Shown here: one piece after another, positions 11,793 to 23,385 of the stretch
Numbering within the stretch: the stretch's first letter is position 1
Layout: every line of letters begins with the position of its first letter
Assembly (NCBI GenBank): GCA_905250125.1
Contig: CAJNOL010000397.1
Location: forward strand, 82,892 to 146,891
From: Rotaria sordida
Lineage: Eukaryota; Rotifera; Eurotatoria; Philodinida; Philodinidae
DNA: 64,000 nt
Reading direction: 5' to 3'
Translations under genes and position numbers: made by a program
The notes under the pieces: model-generated
Database searches by the model: none
What the model saw: the letters and a program-made list of their open reading frames with translations, nothing else
What the model was told of the DNA's origin: nothing

Positions 11793-12135
11793 CAAGGACC
11801 ATGAATAATTGGTCCATAAATTGATCCTTCTTGAAAAGTACTTTGAGAATAAACTTCTTTTATGCTTCTCTTTTCAACAGTAAACTACACTCAAGTCACA
11901 GAATTATTTTCACTAATTTCTCATCGCGTAATCAGTCAATGAATACATTCATCCTCCACCGGTAGATTTCTTCTGCAGAAACAATAATATGGTTCGTGTG
12001 ATCACAACTGTACTTCATTGAAAATGGATCGTTTTTCCAAGATAGAGAGGAAGCTCATCGAGAGCTACAAAATGGTAGGAAAAAACATACATAAGAGTAT
12101 GCTGCTTTTGAAAAGTTTCGAATGTCCGAATGCCA
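11793..12135 (+). repeat. Left inverted arm of the 11.8-15.1 kb element
   Basis: Imperfect inverted match to 14844-15121, with an insertion of about 70 bp. It extends to the sequence GTATGCTGCTTTTGAAAAGT near 12097-12116. Confidence 0.75.
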
Positions 12136-14165
12136 AGAGATAGGTAGATACGATCATTGACGATTGTCATCGAACGATAAATATAATTGTTGATAGTATC
12201 AGTTGCGAACCTTCAAACGCCGTTGAGTTTATAGATGATGAAAACAACAATGATCAGCAAGTGAATGCAAAGCCAATGGTGGTTGGTAAACAGATCAAAA
12301 AAGAAGCCAAGTAGGAACAATAAAGCCGCGACTTCAATTCAATTTTTCTTATGATTTATCGCTTTTACTTTTCAGGAAAATGTGATGATCGCGGATAATA
12401 AAGCTGATAAAAAGAATACCGATATTTCAATTAAAGTTGCAATCACTTCGAACAGGTAAGTGTGCATGATACAATATATTGACACTTGCTCTCTTTTGTA
12501 GTCAATGTTGTAGTTATAGAGCACGAATGATTCCTTCAACAAGGACTATTTCTAAAGAGAATCGTAACGAGATGTTTATTTGACTTCACATCGATATCTC
12601 CAGCTCAGCATACTCATATTTTGTCGTACATAACTCCAACTACATTGAAGAATCCAATGATGAGATCAGCTAGATTTGCTTTACCGTGTCTTTTGATGAA
12701 AGTAAAGTAGGGCTTAAGTTATTCGACTATGGTTTCGTTTTGTATTATTTGCATTTGAATTTTTTGACGTGGTAGGATGTCATTGACAAACATATCTCAC
12801 TGATTGTTAGTCACTTACTGACTGAGGGCCGACATCCATGTATATTTGTACTCAATGAAACGTATCTTGATAAGCATTGGTGAGATATACTCAGCGCAAG
12901 AATATTCAATCAACATAAGAAGCGATCATTAATCAAGTCCATGGTCATGATAATAATAACGGGCTACATTGTCATCGTTTTCCGAATGTTCTTCTACGAC
13001 TACTATCAAAATAAGGATTCTATTTTTAAACATATCATGCTCAATAACTACGAGCATATCTTCATTTTCACCGACGAGAGTGACACCATCATGCTGAACG
13101 AAGGATTCCGAGATTCTCTCAACGCTGTGATGCTTTCGTTTCTCGATAGAAACCAGCGAGAACTCGATGTTGATGAAGCCAATAAATCCCAATTTGTTAT
13201 CAAGGTCTGCTGTATGCTTGAAAGTGTTCACCCACGGCTCAAAAAATTCAGATCGTGTAACAAAAACCTCTCGAAATTCTTGATTGCCACTGTAGCAATA
13301 CTCTACAACTGGTTTTCACGTGCCCATGGTGAATGCAACACCATTTGATGAGGATATAATATAGCGTATCACTCGTCTCTTGACATAAGGCAACGTATTG
13401 AAATAATTTGATGTGACCTAGCCGCTGTTTGACAAATTACCAATATCGACAATTTGTGCCGATTATTTGATGTTCTGTCTCTCAATTACGTCAATTCTTT
13501 CACTCTAGATACTCGTTTTTCTGCATGAGAAACTGATTAATGGCGTATTTCTTGTTAGATGTCTATCAACTAAAGTGAGAGTGCGAAGTTATGCCAAAGA
13601 GCATAGCCACACCACCGAGCTCATAGATCCAGATGTTGACTTTTCAACCAAAGAATGTATTCTTCAAGTAATCAGTTGTTGCTCACATGTCATTATAATA
13701 TTTTATTTTCTCGGCTATGAGCGGTATCCAATACAGACTAATCGACAACCATTCGTAAGTACGATTACAACTATTTACTACTCCGAAGATATTTTTGATG
13801 TAGAACTCACTTCATCCAAAGATGAAGAAAACAACTTTCTATATTCATTAAATTAAAATATACTCTTTTGACCATCTGGTTCGAAACATTATCGCCTAGC
13901 TTACTGAGCCTCAATCAGATAGCATCGTATTTTATGAAATTCGTTCAAATCACAACCTTGCATAACAAGAAAGGATACTAATTAAAAAAATTCATATCAA
14001 TGAACGAGTAAGAACGCATTCTAAAAAAGATTGAAACGTTCAAAACGCGTACTTTCCATTAAACAACATGTTTTGTGTCATAATGAACAAGTTACTAGTG
14101 AACAAGTTTCATATCGACACCAATGCTTTCCGAAGAATCGCACTTGAGTTTGTTCAAGAGTAATT
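12026..14165 (+). pseudogene. Broken transposase-like coding region, possibly hAT-type
   Basis: Stretches of protein-like sequence with higher GC than the surroundings are interrupted by stops and frame changes. Open pieces are 12941-13348 (with IFIFTDESDTIMLNEGFRDS and KVCCMLESVHPRLKKF) and 13575-13856 (with FLGYERYPIQT). Apparent introns remain (for example a GTAAGT at about 12460). The pattern of a (F/V)TDxxxN-like strand, then a Cys/His-containing block, then a late 'ERYPT'-like block recalls hAT transposases. I could not verify this, and essential acidic residues are not identified. The location between long inverted arms supports a transposase origin. No intact start-to-stop frame exists. 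Confidence 0.45.
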
Positions 14166-14356
14166 CGTTCCTGTAAATATTTATTATTAAAAATATAAAA
14201 ATAAAGCTTAGACAGAACAATCGAATCAGCTATCTTGAGTTAAATTTAGTAATTGAATAATAGCAATTTTATTATCATTGACACATAAAAATACGTATAG
14301 TATAGGTGTGGAGTGCACGTAAGCGTTCAACGCTTCAATATTTTAAGAATGCATTC
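14010..14356. repeat. Internal imperfect inverted pair
   Basis: About 36 bp at 14010-14048 (GAACGCATTCTAAAAAAGAT then TGAAACGTTC) match, inverted, about 14325-14356. They lie inside the larger element and may mark a nested or composite insertion. Confidence 0.5.
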
Positions 14357-14843
14357 TCAGTTGATAAAATACGTTACATTCTTCCGAAAATGCGTTCTTA
14401 TTCGTTCGTTTCTATGTATTTTTAAATGAAAAAGGAGAAAAATAACTATCTGTATCTGTTGTACAAGATCTAATTTTTCTTCAACTTCATTTTGTGTCAC
14501 TACAATTTTTATTTAATCATCTTAAAAAAAATATAATAAAGCATTATGAAGTCAGTATATCGACTTTATTGAAAATTTTTCGTATAAATCCAATACAGAT
14601 TGAATTGTCATACAATTGATAGTCAAAAACTGTTCATTAATTATTCATGTGTTGTTTAATTTGAGTTCTAATATAAATGAAAATACAAGAGTCTAATATC
14701 AATTCGAAAATAAATCAAAACAAATCGATGAGAAACTTACTCGATAGACTTGAAGATCAACTTTTTTTCTTACAAACAATAACGCATTCTTATCCGTCTT
14801 TTTTATCTTTTTTTTTCATGGGTAGTATTTGTCTATCCTTTTC

Positions 14844-15121
14844 TACTCGCACTTTCGAAACACTTCAAAAGCAGCATACTTTCATGTAGGTTTTTTTTCT
14901 AGCATGTTGTAGTTCTCATTGACTTCTATCTATCTTGAAAAAAAATCGAATCTTTTACAGTGAAGTATATTTGTGGTCACACGAACTACATCATTATTCT
15001 TGCAGAAGAAATCTACTTTGTCGTTGAAAAGAGAAGCATGAATGACATGAAAGAAGTTATTATTGATGTGAGTTTCAAAAAGGAACAATTTATGGAGCAA
15101 TCATTCATTCCTCGTCCTTGA
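14844..15121 (-). repeat. Right inverted arm of the 11.8-15.1 kb element
   Basis: Reverse complement of the left arm, with CCTTGA at its outer edge (15116-15121). Confidence 0.75.
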
Positions 15122-15264
15122 TTCGTTATGAACGATAAATGACAATTTAAAAGGTATCGATAATGAATCCTTTCGTATCATGAGAAAATATTATACACTA
15201 TCTTGAGAATTCTTATTCTTATTCATCAAATAATATACATTTTTGATAAACATATCTCTCAAAT

Positions 15265-17122
15265 TTAAATTTGAAAATATAAATTTGCATTGTTCATTCT
15301 CGTTCTCGTAGGATATGGTGGTGGTAATTCTTCCATGATATGATGAATTCTATCCATTTGATTTCGATTATAGATAACTAATACAAAAATTAAAGCAGTC
15401 ATCTAAATAAAAACAAAATATTGAAAATATTTATTCTTGATCAACTTGATTTTACTTCGATTATAATAATAAATGAAATAACAATAAAAATTGTAACTTG
15501 ACTTGAATAAAATATATCAATAAGTTTTTTATAACAACCCTACAAATTCAAAGAATAAAAAAAAAAAAGAAACTCATCTTCAAATTTTATCAAAATTTAA
15601 ACTTACAATTTCATAAATATCATTTCCCTGAAGAGCACATGAAATAACTTTCTGAGATAAGTGCCAATTTTTATTCGAAATATTATTTATTGGACAACAT
15701 GTTAATGGATATTTAAAATTTTTATTCTCAATTGCCATTGAATTAGTCCACCATGGATTTGTTCGATCCCAATTATTTGTTATATCAAAATCATTTTTAC
15801 TTTCTATACCACAACATTTTAACTATAAAACAAAACAAACTTAATAAGATATTCATTAAAAATTTAAAAAACAAAAATGACTGTACCTGATACATAATTA
15901 AATCCCATAGATATGATGTTAATTGAAGATTTTTCTCAAGTGGTCCTTTGTATTGATCACGAATTAATACACGGATTATAAATATAAAATTTTCTTTAAG
16001 TTTAGATGGAAAAATAATTAAAATAATAATTATTATCATTTGAAATATTAAATTTATTCCAATAGTAAAAGAATACTAAAAAAAAATAAAAACAAAAAGA
16101 AAATTACGTCGAATCAAAAGACAATATGATTTTGTAATAGCGGACAAAGATTTAGAGCAGTTGTATTTTTGAGTTTTCTTATCAGGATTGGTAGCCTCGA
16201 AGACTTCAACAAAACTGCTTGGATAAGATTCTGCGAAAAACCAAGGCCCCTAAAAGCCACTTTCTGATTTCCATTCGAAGCTTTTGGGAAAATATTTTAT
16301 TTGATAGAGCAAAATTAAACGTCTTCGACCTCTTCATGACCTTCCTTCGTTGAACTACATTCAATTTATAGAAGATCAAAAGAAGTATTTTTCTCTTCTT
16401 TTGACCTTCTATAGATTGAATGTAATTCGACGAAGGAAGGTCATGAAGAGGTCGAATACGTTTAATTTTGCCCTATCCTATAAAATTCCTTCCCAAAAGC
16501 TTCGAATAGAAGTCAGAAAGTTGATTTTCCATAGATTCGCATCCAAAGAGTTTTATTGAAGTCTTCAGACCTGTCAATCTTAATAGAAAATTCTTCCAGC
16601 TACACAGAGATTATTTTCAGGTGCTTGCTATGCGTTATCATCAAGAAGAAAACTCAAACATACAACTGATCTAAACTTTTGTCTGTCACCGTACACTTAC
16701 AGTAAATAAAATACATTGCATTTGAGTTAATGCACCAGAACAACCAAAAAATCCAATTGATAGAAGTATAAAACCGGGAATGATCATAATTATATACAAA
16801 ATTTCATCAGATAAAACATTCTTCTGTGTATTATTTGAACCTATAAATAATATTGTATGAATACAATTTAGTTGTGTACTTAAATTAGTTAATAACAAAC
16901 TTTGAACATTTGACATAAATTCTGTAAAATTCTGAAAACGTCCACTAACTAGAAGATCAATACCTTCACCTAATAATATTGCACCGATCAACTAGATAAA
17001 TAATTCTATTAAAATTAAAATCATAACAATAGAATTATTGAACTTACAAAAAATATTACATTAACTAATATCATTATTAAACGAACAGTTTTCAATTGAT
17101 AACTCATACCACCATGACCCAT
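15265..17122 (-). CDS. Tetraspanin, paralogue 1
   Basis: Six exons: 17122-17048, 16991-16701, 16075-15887, 15822-15607, 15539-15456 and 15402-15265, giving 330 residues. It starts MGHGGMSYQLKTVRLIMILV. Membrane segments are TM1 (from about residue 15), TM2 (ILYIIMIIPGFILLSIGFFG), TM3 (IGINLIFQMIIIIILIIF) and TM4 (VTIFIVISFIIIIE). The large extracellular loop opens with LKCCGIES, the CCG tetraspanin signature, and has further cysteines in YPLTCCPI, VISCAL and GCYKKL. The short C-tail contains LPPPYP, a PPxY motif that could bind WW domains of Nedd4-type ligases. Exon lengths (75, 189/210, 216/228, 84) parallel the paralogue at 23386-24652, but exons 2 and 3 of that gene correspond to one exon here. 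A foldback element sits in the intron at 16076-16700. The function beyond a membrane-organising role is unknown. Confidence 0.85.
16171..16600. mobile_element. Foldback (palindromic MITE-like) element in a tetraspanin intron
   Basis: Two arms of about 210 bp (16171-16384 and 16393-16600) are inverted copies separated by a loop of about 10 bp. Shared blocks include TTCGAAGCTTTTGGGAA versus its complement, TCGACCTCTTCATGACCTTC and the A/T-rich ends. It lies wholly within an intron of the tetraspanin gene. No coding sequence is carried; the open frame at 16350-16559 is a by-product of the palindrome. Confidence 0.85.
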
Positions 17123-20100
17123 CCTAATAATCTACAATTAATTTCTAAAGTTTTCTTTTTTCTTTTTTGGAGATTTCTTTGTCATTATTTTAAATAAAAC
17201 AACCTTGAATGATGCATTATTTGTTGGAAATAGCAAGTGCACTATAAATAATGCTACCATCCATTCTTTTTATTTATTTTAAATCTCATGGAAGCATTAA
17301 ATCTAACCTTAAAAGTCTCTGTAAGAGTTGAATAGGACTTCAGCTACTTCAATATGTACCTATTGCTAGTATACAATAACTTGTATTTGAGTTTTTGTCA
17401 AACAATGGATGCACCTGAAAACCTTAGAGAAAGATCGGCGGTTCTTATGAAAGTTTACGATAACTATCACTGAAAATCAATATTCTTAAGGATTGGGAAA
17501 AAACTAATGAAAGACGACCAGAATGGAATATTCCGATGCAAAGTTTCAATTAGTTTGCACTCAGTAAAAACGGATATTTCCACTAAATATTCTATTTGTC
17601 ACTCAATGTGAACAAGCTGGCTTCTGTGACATAATGTTCTTTGGAAGTATGTTCACTAGTGCACATCATGACAAAGAACTATGCCTATTGTCACTATAAA
17701 GTTTCTATATTATGTTTCACCTGCCTAAAACAAAATAAAACAAAGTATTGAAAGTTGTTTGGAAAACGTCTTCTAAAGAATCGTCTACATATAAGACAAA
17801 CTCAGTATTCTTCAATGTTCTCGACGACTTCGAAGATTAGGATCTAATGTTCTCGTGTGATTTTATGGAGCATTGAACAGCAGATTGTTTGTGACTAATT
17901 GTAATTTTCTACTTATAAACGTGGACAAAACGTAAAGAAAAATACAAATGATACCATTATTTATGGTACACCCGTCATAAATAAAAACGACAAGCACGTA
18001 TTCATTTTACTTAAAGATTTTTTTTCTTTCACATAGCAGATTCTTTTTCTCGAGATAAGTGATGAATATTATGCATGCATAAGAAAAAATAATATAAGGA
18101 TTATTAAACCCTTCATATTATGTTAATGTTAAATCATGTGTTAAATCTATAAGAAGCTCAAATTCAAAGATTAAAAAACAAGAATTAGTCATGATTGTAA
18201 AATGTAGCAAGTTGCAAATTAAAATGATGATACGTCATTTCTACTTGATATATAATTATTATATTCAATAGAATTTTTAATCATGTTTTTGATATCTATA
18301 TTTAATAAATATAATAAAGATTATCAGTAATGATTTTGTTGAAATAAATTTTACGATGAAAGTTATTTTTTTCCGAAGAAATGACGTTGTTTTTGTTTGA
18401 AGAAAATCTTGATTTATTGTAAATAAATGTAAATTCAATTTACTTACAGAAATTTTGTTTTGCTTGTCTTTACACAAACTTTCGATGTACTAAGGAAAAA
18501 AAAATTCATAACCAACCAAATATGTTTCATAGATAAAGAAGTGACAAAGAACGAGCTAATGATAACACTTTCCATCATATTTATTTATTTTTATTAAAAA
18601 CACAAAAAAAAAAAGAACTTTTATTATAATAAAACATTATCTTTTCACCAAATTTAATATATTCGATTTACTAGCTCGTAATGATTGATTCATTATACTT
18701 GCATATTTTTTTTCTAGTAGAAAGATAAACTTTCCTATTGACAAGAAATTAATTTATTATGCATATTTTATCTGTGTTATCTTATTTGACAATATATTTA
18801 TTTGCAACAAAAAAAAAATGTATTAAAGACTTTTTGCTTGCGATTACCATAATATGAACCTTAAATTGCCATCGAAAATATGTAAGTAATCTTTACAGAT
18901 TAGCAAAATATGTGAAAATAAAAAGTTTATTGAGGACATTTATATTCTATATTCAGAAAGATAAAAGCGTTTTACTATAGTTAAGCTTATATCATTTTCA
19001 TTAAATTATTCTATGAACTAACTTAGAATTCAATTCATGTATTGAACAAAAAAATGAAAGTGTCAAGTTTAAACCAAAAAGTATTTTATTATTTTTTTCT
19101 TTATATAATTTGTTAGTAGATGTTGTATTTTTCAAAAAAACAAAATTCAAAATGAATTAGATGTTAAAAGTTAATCAGAAGTCAAGGAGACTTACTGACG
19201 ATGATTTTTAAGAAGTTTTTTGTCAACATGTTTCAATAAACTTGAAAAGATAATGACGCATTATTCTTTCATTCATTCATGGTTGACATGTAGGCACAGC
19301 AGTTATCTGACTTGATGTATCGAGAAGATAATCACCTTTATTTTACTATTCTCACTGTGATCTTTGAAGCAAACAAAATTTGCATTAGTTCATCATTGTC
19401 AATTTTCTCAGCATCGAACAAAATATTTCTTTAGAAATAGATAGCGGTCTTTCCATTATTAGCCTAAAACGTAGGCTGATTTGACAACTACAGTGCAAGA
19501 ATCTTTATTATCAAAATCATCACATCATTAAGTATAATCATTTAATGTATGAATTGGCAAAGCTGATGTCACTGCTTCATATAACATACAAAAACAAATC
19601 ATGAAAGAAGAATCTTGAAGTCTTTTAGAATAAGTATAAACTATGATAATTTATTTAATAATTGTAAATGAGCTCTTTCGTTATTATCTTGAAGATTCGC
19701 TAAAAATATTCAGAATTCTAATAGAACATTTGATCATGTGCAAGAAAAGAAAAGAAAAGAAGAAATATCAATATAAATACTATATTACCATACGATATAA
19801 ATAAATGAAAGAAAAAATATGTTGCTTATCAACAAAGTTTAATAGGTACAAAAATATATTATAAGTATTGCACTGATAAAGAAAACAATAGTGAATAAGT
19901 AAATATTATTTATATCAGAGAATTCAATGACAAAATAATAATAACAGCCGTTTTATTATCAATAGATAAGACACCTGTGTATGATTTTACTTTTTAACAA
20001 TATATCAAAATGAATCATATTTACATGAATATAAATCAATATTTTTCTATAACCAGTTTTAAGAACAAAAAATCATTATAGTTTATTTTCCTATCCCACC

Positions 20101-20394
20101 TTTTTTTTGTCAATCTGAAATAATCATTACAATCGACATATCGATAAAATCTGAAAATTATTAATCATATTATTTCATTGAAACAATATGATAAGAAAAT
20201 ACACTAAACTATTTTCAAGATGCTGAAATCAATTCATCTTCAAATATAAAGTCTCAGAGTAAAAAAGAATGATGATGTACGCCCTCTAATGCATTCTTAT
20301 TCTTTTGGATCTAGAAAAGAAAGCCAATAACATAGAAACGAATTAATCATCCGTTTTTGAAATAAAATATTTTTGTTTATTCGTTTGATATATT
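17123..20394. other. Long intergenic region, no gene recognised
   Basis: About 3.3 kb of AT-rich sequence. Only short open frames exist (for example 18277-18477, -), with no domain or splice-consistent continuation. The part just before 20394 should be the 3' flank of the secreted Ig gene. Confidence 0.45.
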
Positions 20395-22838
20395 TTAATT
20401 AATAAATTGAAGAATAAAAACTTGTCGTTTAATACCTCGATTATTTTTTGCTATACATGTTACTGTTCGATTTGATTCATATGAATTATTATCATTCGGT
20501 GTTATTATATATTCAAATTTATCAGAAACTATTTCTTCATTCATCAATTCTTTAACATCTCCTAATAACCATTGATAAGTAGGCATTGGATTTCCATTTA
20601 ATGAACAATGTATAAAATTTTCAATATCTTTTTTAATTAATAAATATACATATTCATTTTTATAAGGTTCTACATAATCAGGTGAACCTAAGAAATAATA
20701 TTTTATATGATAAATATTATCATTAAATAGATATTAAAGATCTTACTATAAACATCAAGATATAAATTAGATGTTAATGAATAACCTTCATTATCATCAT
20801 TAGTTGTTACACGACAAGTATAGATTCCTGAATGTATATTAGAAACATGTTTAATTCGTAAATAATCATAACCAGTTAGTGATGAAATATCTTGTGCAGA
20901 ATTATTTGGTATAAGAAATGTAAACCAAGCTGATAATGCTGAAAATATAGGGCATAGTAATGTTATTGTATCATTTATTTCAGAATAGATATGTTTTTCT
21001 CGATTAGATATTTGACGTGGACCACCACCAACTAATAAAAAAAAAATTTTTATTGAAAATCTAGATTTTTTTTTTTTCGCGTTTTTGGAAATCGAAATAT
21101 TTTACCACTAAGAAAATATACTCGAACACCAACAAGCCCATTATGTAATCGAACTATACATTCATAATAACCTTCATTTTCATGTTTAACATTTTGAAAT
21201 TCTATATGATTTGAATGTTGTCGTATACGTTCATAATGTTGAACAAAATCAATATGAAAATCAACTATATCTTCTTTTATATAATCTATATTTTCATCTG
21301 GACCACAATATCTGTCTGTATGATTAATATCAATATCAATAAGTGTTTGATCATAACCTTCAAAACGATAATCAATTAGTTCGGTAGCTAAAACAAAAAA
21401 AAAAAAACATTTTTCATAAAATCTTTTTTATTCAATATGTTTAGAACTTACGATCATTAGTTATAAAAAAATGTTTTTCATCAATAATTATTCCATTTTT
21501 ATCTTTTATTTGACAAATAGCAATTCCTTCATTATTTATTACAAAAGAATCTATAATTAAATTAGCTTTATTAATTACATTCATTTGACCATTATGATTA
21601 TATAATATCCATGAAATATATTCATCATTTGTTAATGGTCTATTTGTCTCACAATTTTGTTCGAATTTTGAACCTATTTGTATGAATTGTTTTGATTTTA
21701 GTTTCCAATTAATAAGTTCTATATGAAGAGAAAAAAAAACAAAACAAAATATATTTCTATTCTAGATGTTTGATTGATGAGAATTAGATTTTGTTTTTTG
21801 TCTTTCATTTCAATGCCACGAAAACGAACTATTTCATCAACATCAAATAAAGTTAAACAACGATTACCATCGTATCTTAATTTTAATCATAAATCATATG
21901 ATTGGAAAGCAAATATTGATTATCGTAAACATCCTGAACTCTATCGAATAGGTCGTGGTGAACAAGGTGTTTTAATTTGTCAACCATATAAAAATGAAAT
22001 ATGTCCATATTGGCGTTTTAAAACTGTTGAACAAGCTATTCAATCATCAAATAAAATTTATGAACTTTTTTTAAATTATCTTCAACAAAATGATTTTGTC
22101 GGAGCTGATATGGCACGAAAATATTTACAAATGGGTTTTACTCGATCAAGACGTTATGCTAATCATGCTAGTGGAATAAAATATGATAAAAAAACTTATG
22201 ATATATTACCACAAGAAGAAGATCATAAGAATAATGAAAAAGCTCAATCAGCAAATATTTTTAAAGAAAAATGGTTTGAAGCAAAAAATAATGAATTATA
22301 TAAAGAAATGGCAACTAAACATCGAACTATGTATGAAATAAAATCAACAAGAAACTCAACGAAGGATTAACCATAAAAGAGAAACGATTAAATTTATTTT
22401 GTAAAATATGTCTATGAAATATTGTATATTTTTATTTATTTAAACTAGCTTCTTTCGAATAAATTAATCCATGAACGTTTCTGAACTTTGATCATGTAGT
22501 TTTAAATAAAGGTCAAATAAGAATTTTTTTTCTATAGTAAAAAAGCAACACTAGTAAATCTATTATGTGTACAATGTAACATAAACTGAATTTCCGGAAC
22601 AATACACAATCCATGATAAAAGTCAATAAATAAAATATACTATCTAGTCTATTTCATAGAATTCAGTTTTTATTATCACAGTAAACGGAACGTTATATTT
22701 GCGATGTATAAGTTTTCAAAGAAAAGAAAAAAACTTATCAATTCTCTTCTATTATCGAACAATCAAAATTGATTTACCTGCAACAATAGAAGTTATGCAA
22801 ATAGCCATATAGATAAAGATAAAAATACTTTTCATCAT
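20395..22838 (-). CDS. Secreted four-domain Ig-like protein
   Basis: Five exons: 22838-22778, 21718-21452, 21387-21106, 21031-20747 and 20687-20395, giving 395 residues, all joined in phase 1. Exon 1 encodes only the signal peptide MMKSIFIFIYMAICITSIVA. Each of the four other exons encodes one Ig-like unit. Unit 1 has KFEQNCE and EGIAICQI, unit 2 has DRYCGP and EGYYECIV, unit 3 has TITLLCP and SGIYTCRV, and unit 4 has FIHCSLNGNPMPTYQW and TVTCIAKN. The one-domain-per-exon, phase-1 layout is classic for animal Ig proteins. No membrane segment or GPI signal follows; the frame ends at FILQFIN. It may be a secreted ligand or decoy. Intron 1 (about 1.06 kb) contains the oppositely oriented DUF4385 gene. 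Confidence 0.75.
21813..22370 (+). CDS. DUF4385-type protein, intronless, nested in an Ig-gene intron
   Basis: Uninterrupted frame of 185 residues from the internal ATG (MPRKRTISSTSNK). An upstream in-frame ATG at 21774 would add 13 hydrophobic residues, and I prefer the later start because the conserved part begins well after it. Key blocks are DYRKHPELYRIGRGEQGVLI, CQPYKNEI, PYWRFKT, DDFVGADMARKYLQMGFTRS in the form QNDFVGADMARKYLQ, and RRYANHASG. This is the pattern I know from the bacterial/fungal DUF4385 family, whose function is undescribed. The basic, soluble product has no signal peptide or membrane segment. Absence of introns and the prokaryote/fungus-like family suggest horizontal acquisition. 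It lies inside intron 1 of the Ig gene on the opposite strand. Codon use is as AT-rich as its neighbours, so if transferred it has adapted to the host. Confidence 0.7.
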   Translation: MPRKRTISSTSNKVKQRLPSYLNFNHKSYDWKANIDYRKHPELYRIGRGEQGVLICQPYKNEICPYWRFKTVEQAIQSSNKIYELFLNYLQQNDFVGADMARKYLQMGFTRSRRYANHASGIKYDKKTYDILPQEEDHKNNEKAQSANIFKEKWFEAKNNELYKEMATKHRTMYEIKSTRNSTKD

Positions 22839-23385
22839 ATCTTGATTGTAAAACTTAGACTTTTTTTTCGTAGAAACACTATTTTTGATTTGCCGCCAGT
22901 ATCACATTTCATTCTTTTATTTGCTTACTTCCAAAATCATATTAAGAAATTAACAAATCAAAAAATAAAATGAAAAAAGTAGATCTATTGAAGTTTTTTT
23001 TTTTTTTCTTAAAATAATGTCGTACGAAATAAAAGAAAATTAGAAGAGAAATGATATAAATAGATGCTTAATATATGCAAAAAAAAACGATAATCATTTA
23101 ATTGAGATAATAGGTATGAAATATTGAGAATATTTTCTTGAACACATTGTAATAAACAAGAAATTATTCGAAATAATAAGACAGGAAAAAAAAGAGGCAA
23201 CAACATTCATGAATGATATTTTGTTTTTTTGAATAGATGAACATATTCCATGAAAATATATCTGAATATCTTTCATACAAGCTAAAAAATATTTTCAATC
23301 AAGAAAACGACAACAAAAAATAAATGTCTGAATAAATAATTCAATAGATCATATATATTGTTATTTTTGAATAAGACTATTGTTA
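22839..23385. other. Intergenic, nothing recognised
   Basis: Upstream of the secreted Ig gene and downstream of tetraspanin 2. Overlapping short frames at 23009-23276 (-) have no recognisable content. Confidence 0.45.

Larger units (their letters stand above)
11793..15121. mobile_element. Decayed DNA transposon with long inverted terminal arms
   Basis: The left arm (about 11793-12135) and the reverse complement of the right arm (about 14844-15121) align along most of their length. Shared blocks, read outside to inside, include TCAAGGA, a CCATAAATTG block, TGCTTCTCTTTTCAAC, GTAGATTTCTTCTGCA, GTTCGTGTG, TTTTTCCAAGATAGA versus its diverged partner, and GTATGCTGCTTTTGAA. The left arm has about 70 extra bases near 11893-11962. 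Between the arms lies a broken coding region. The structure is that of a class II element with long terminal inverted repeats. Divergence of the arms and many stops show it is old and inactive. A target-site duplication could not be fixed by eye. Confidence 0.75.

Noticed and set aside
12941..13348. 135-residue frame as an intact gene
   Set aside because: Its flanks continue the same protein-like sequence with stops, so it is a fragment of a broken element gene.
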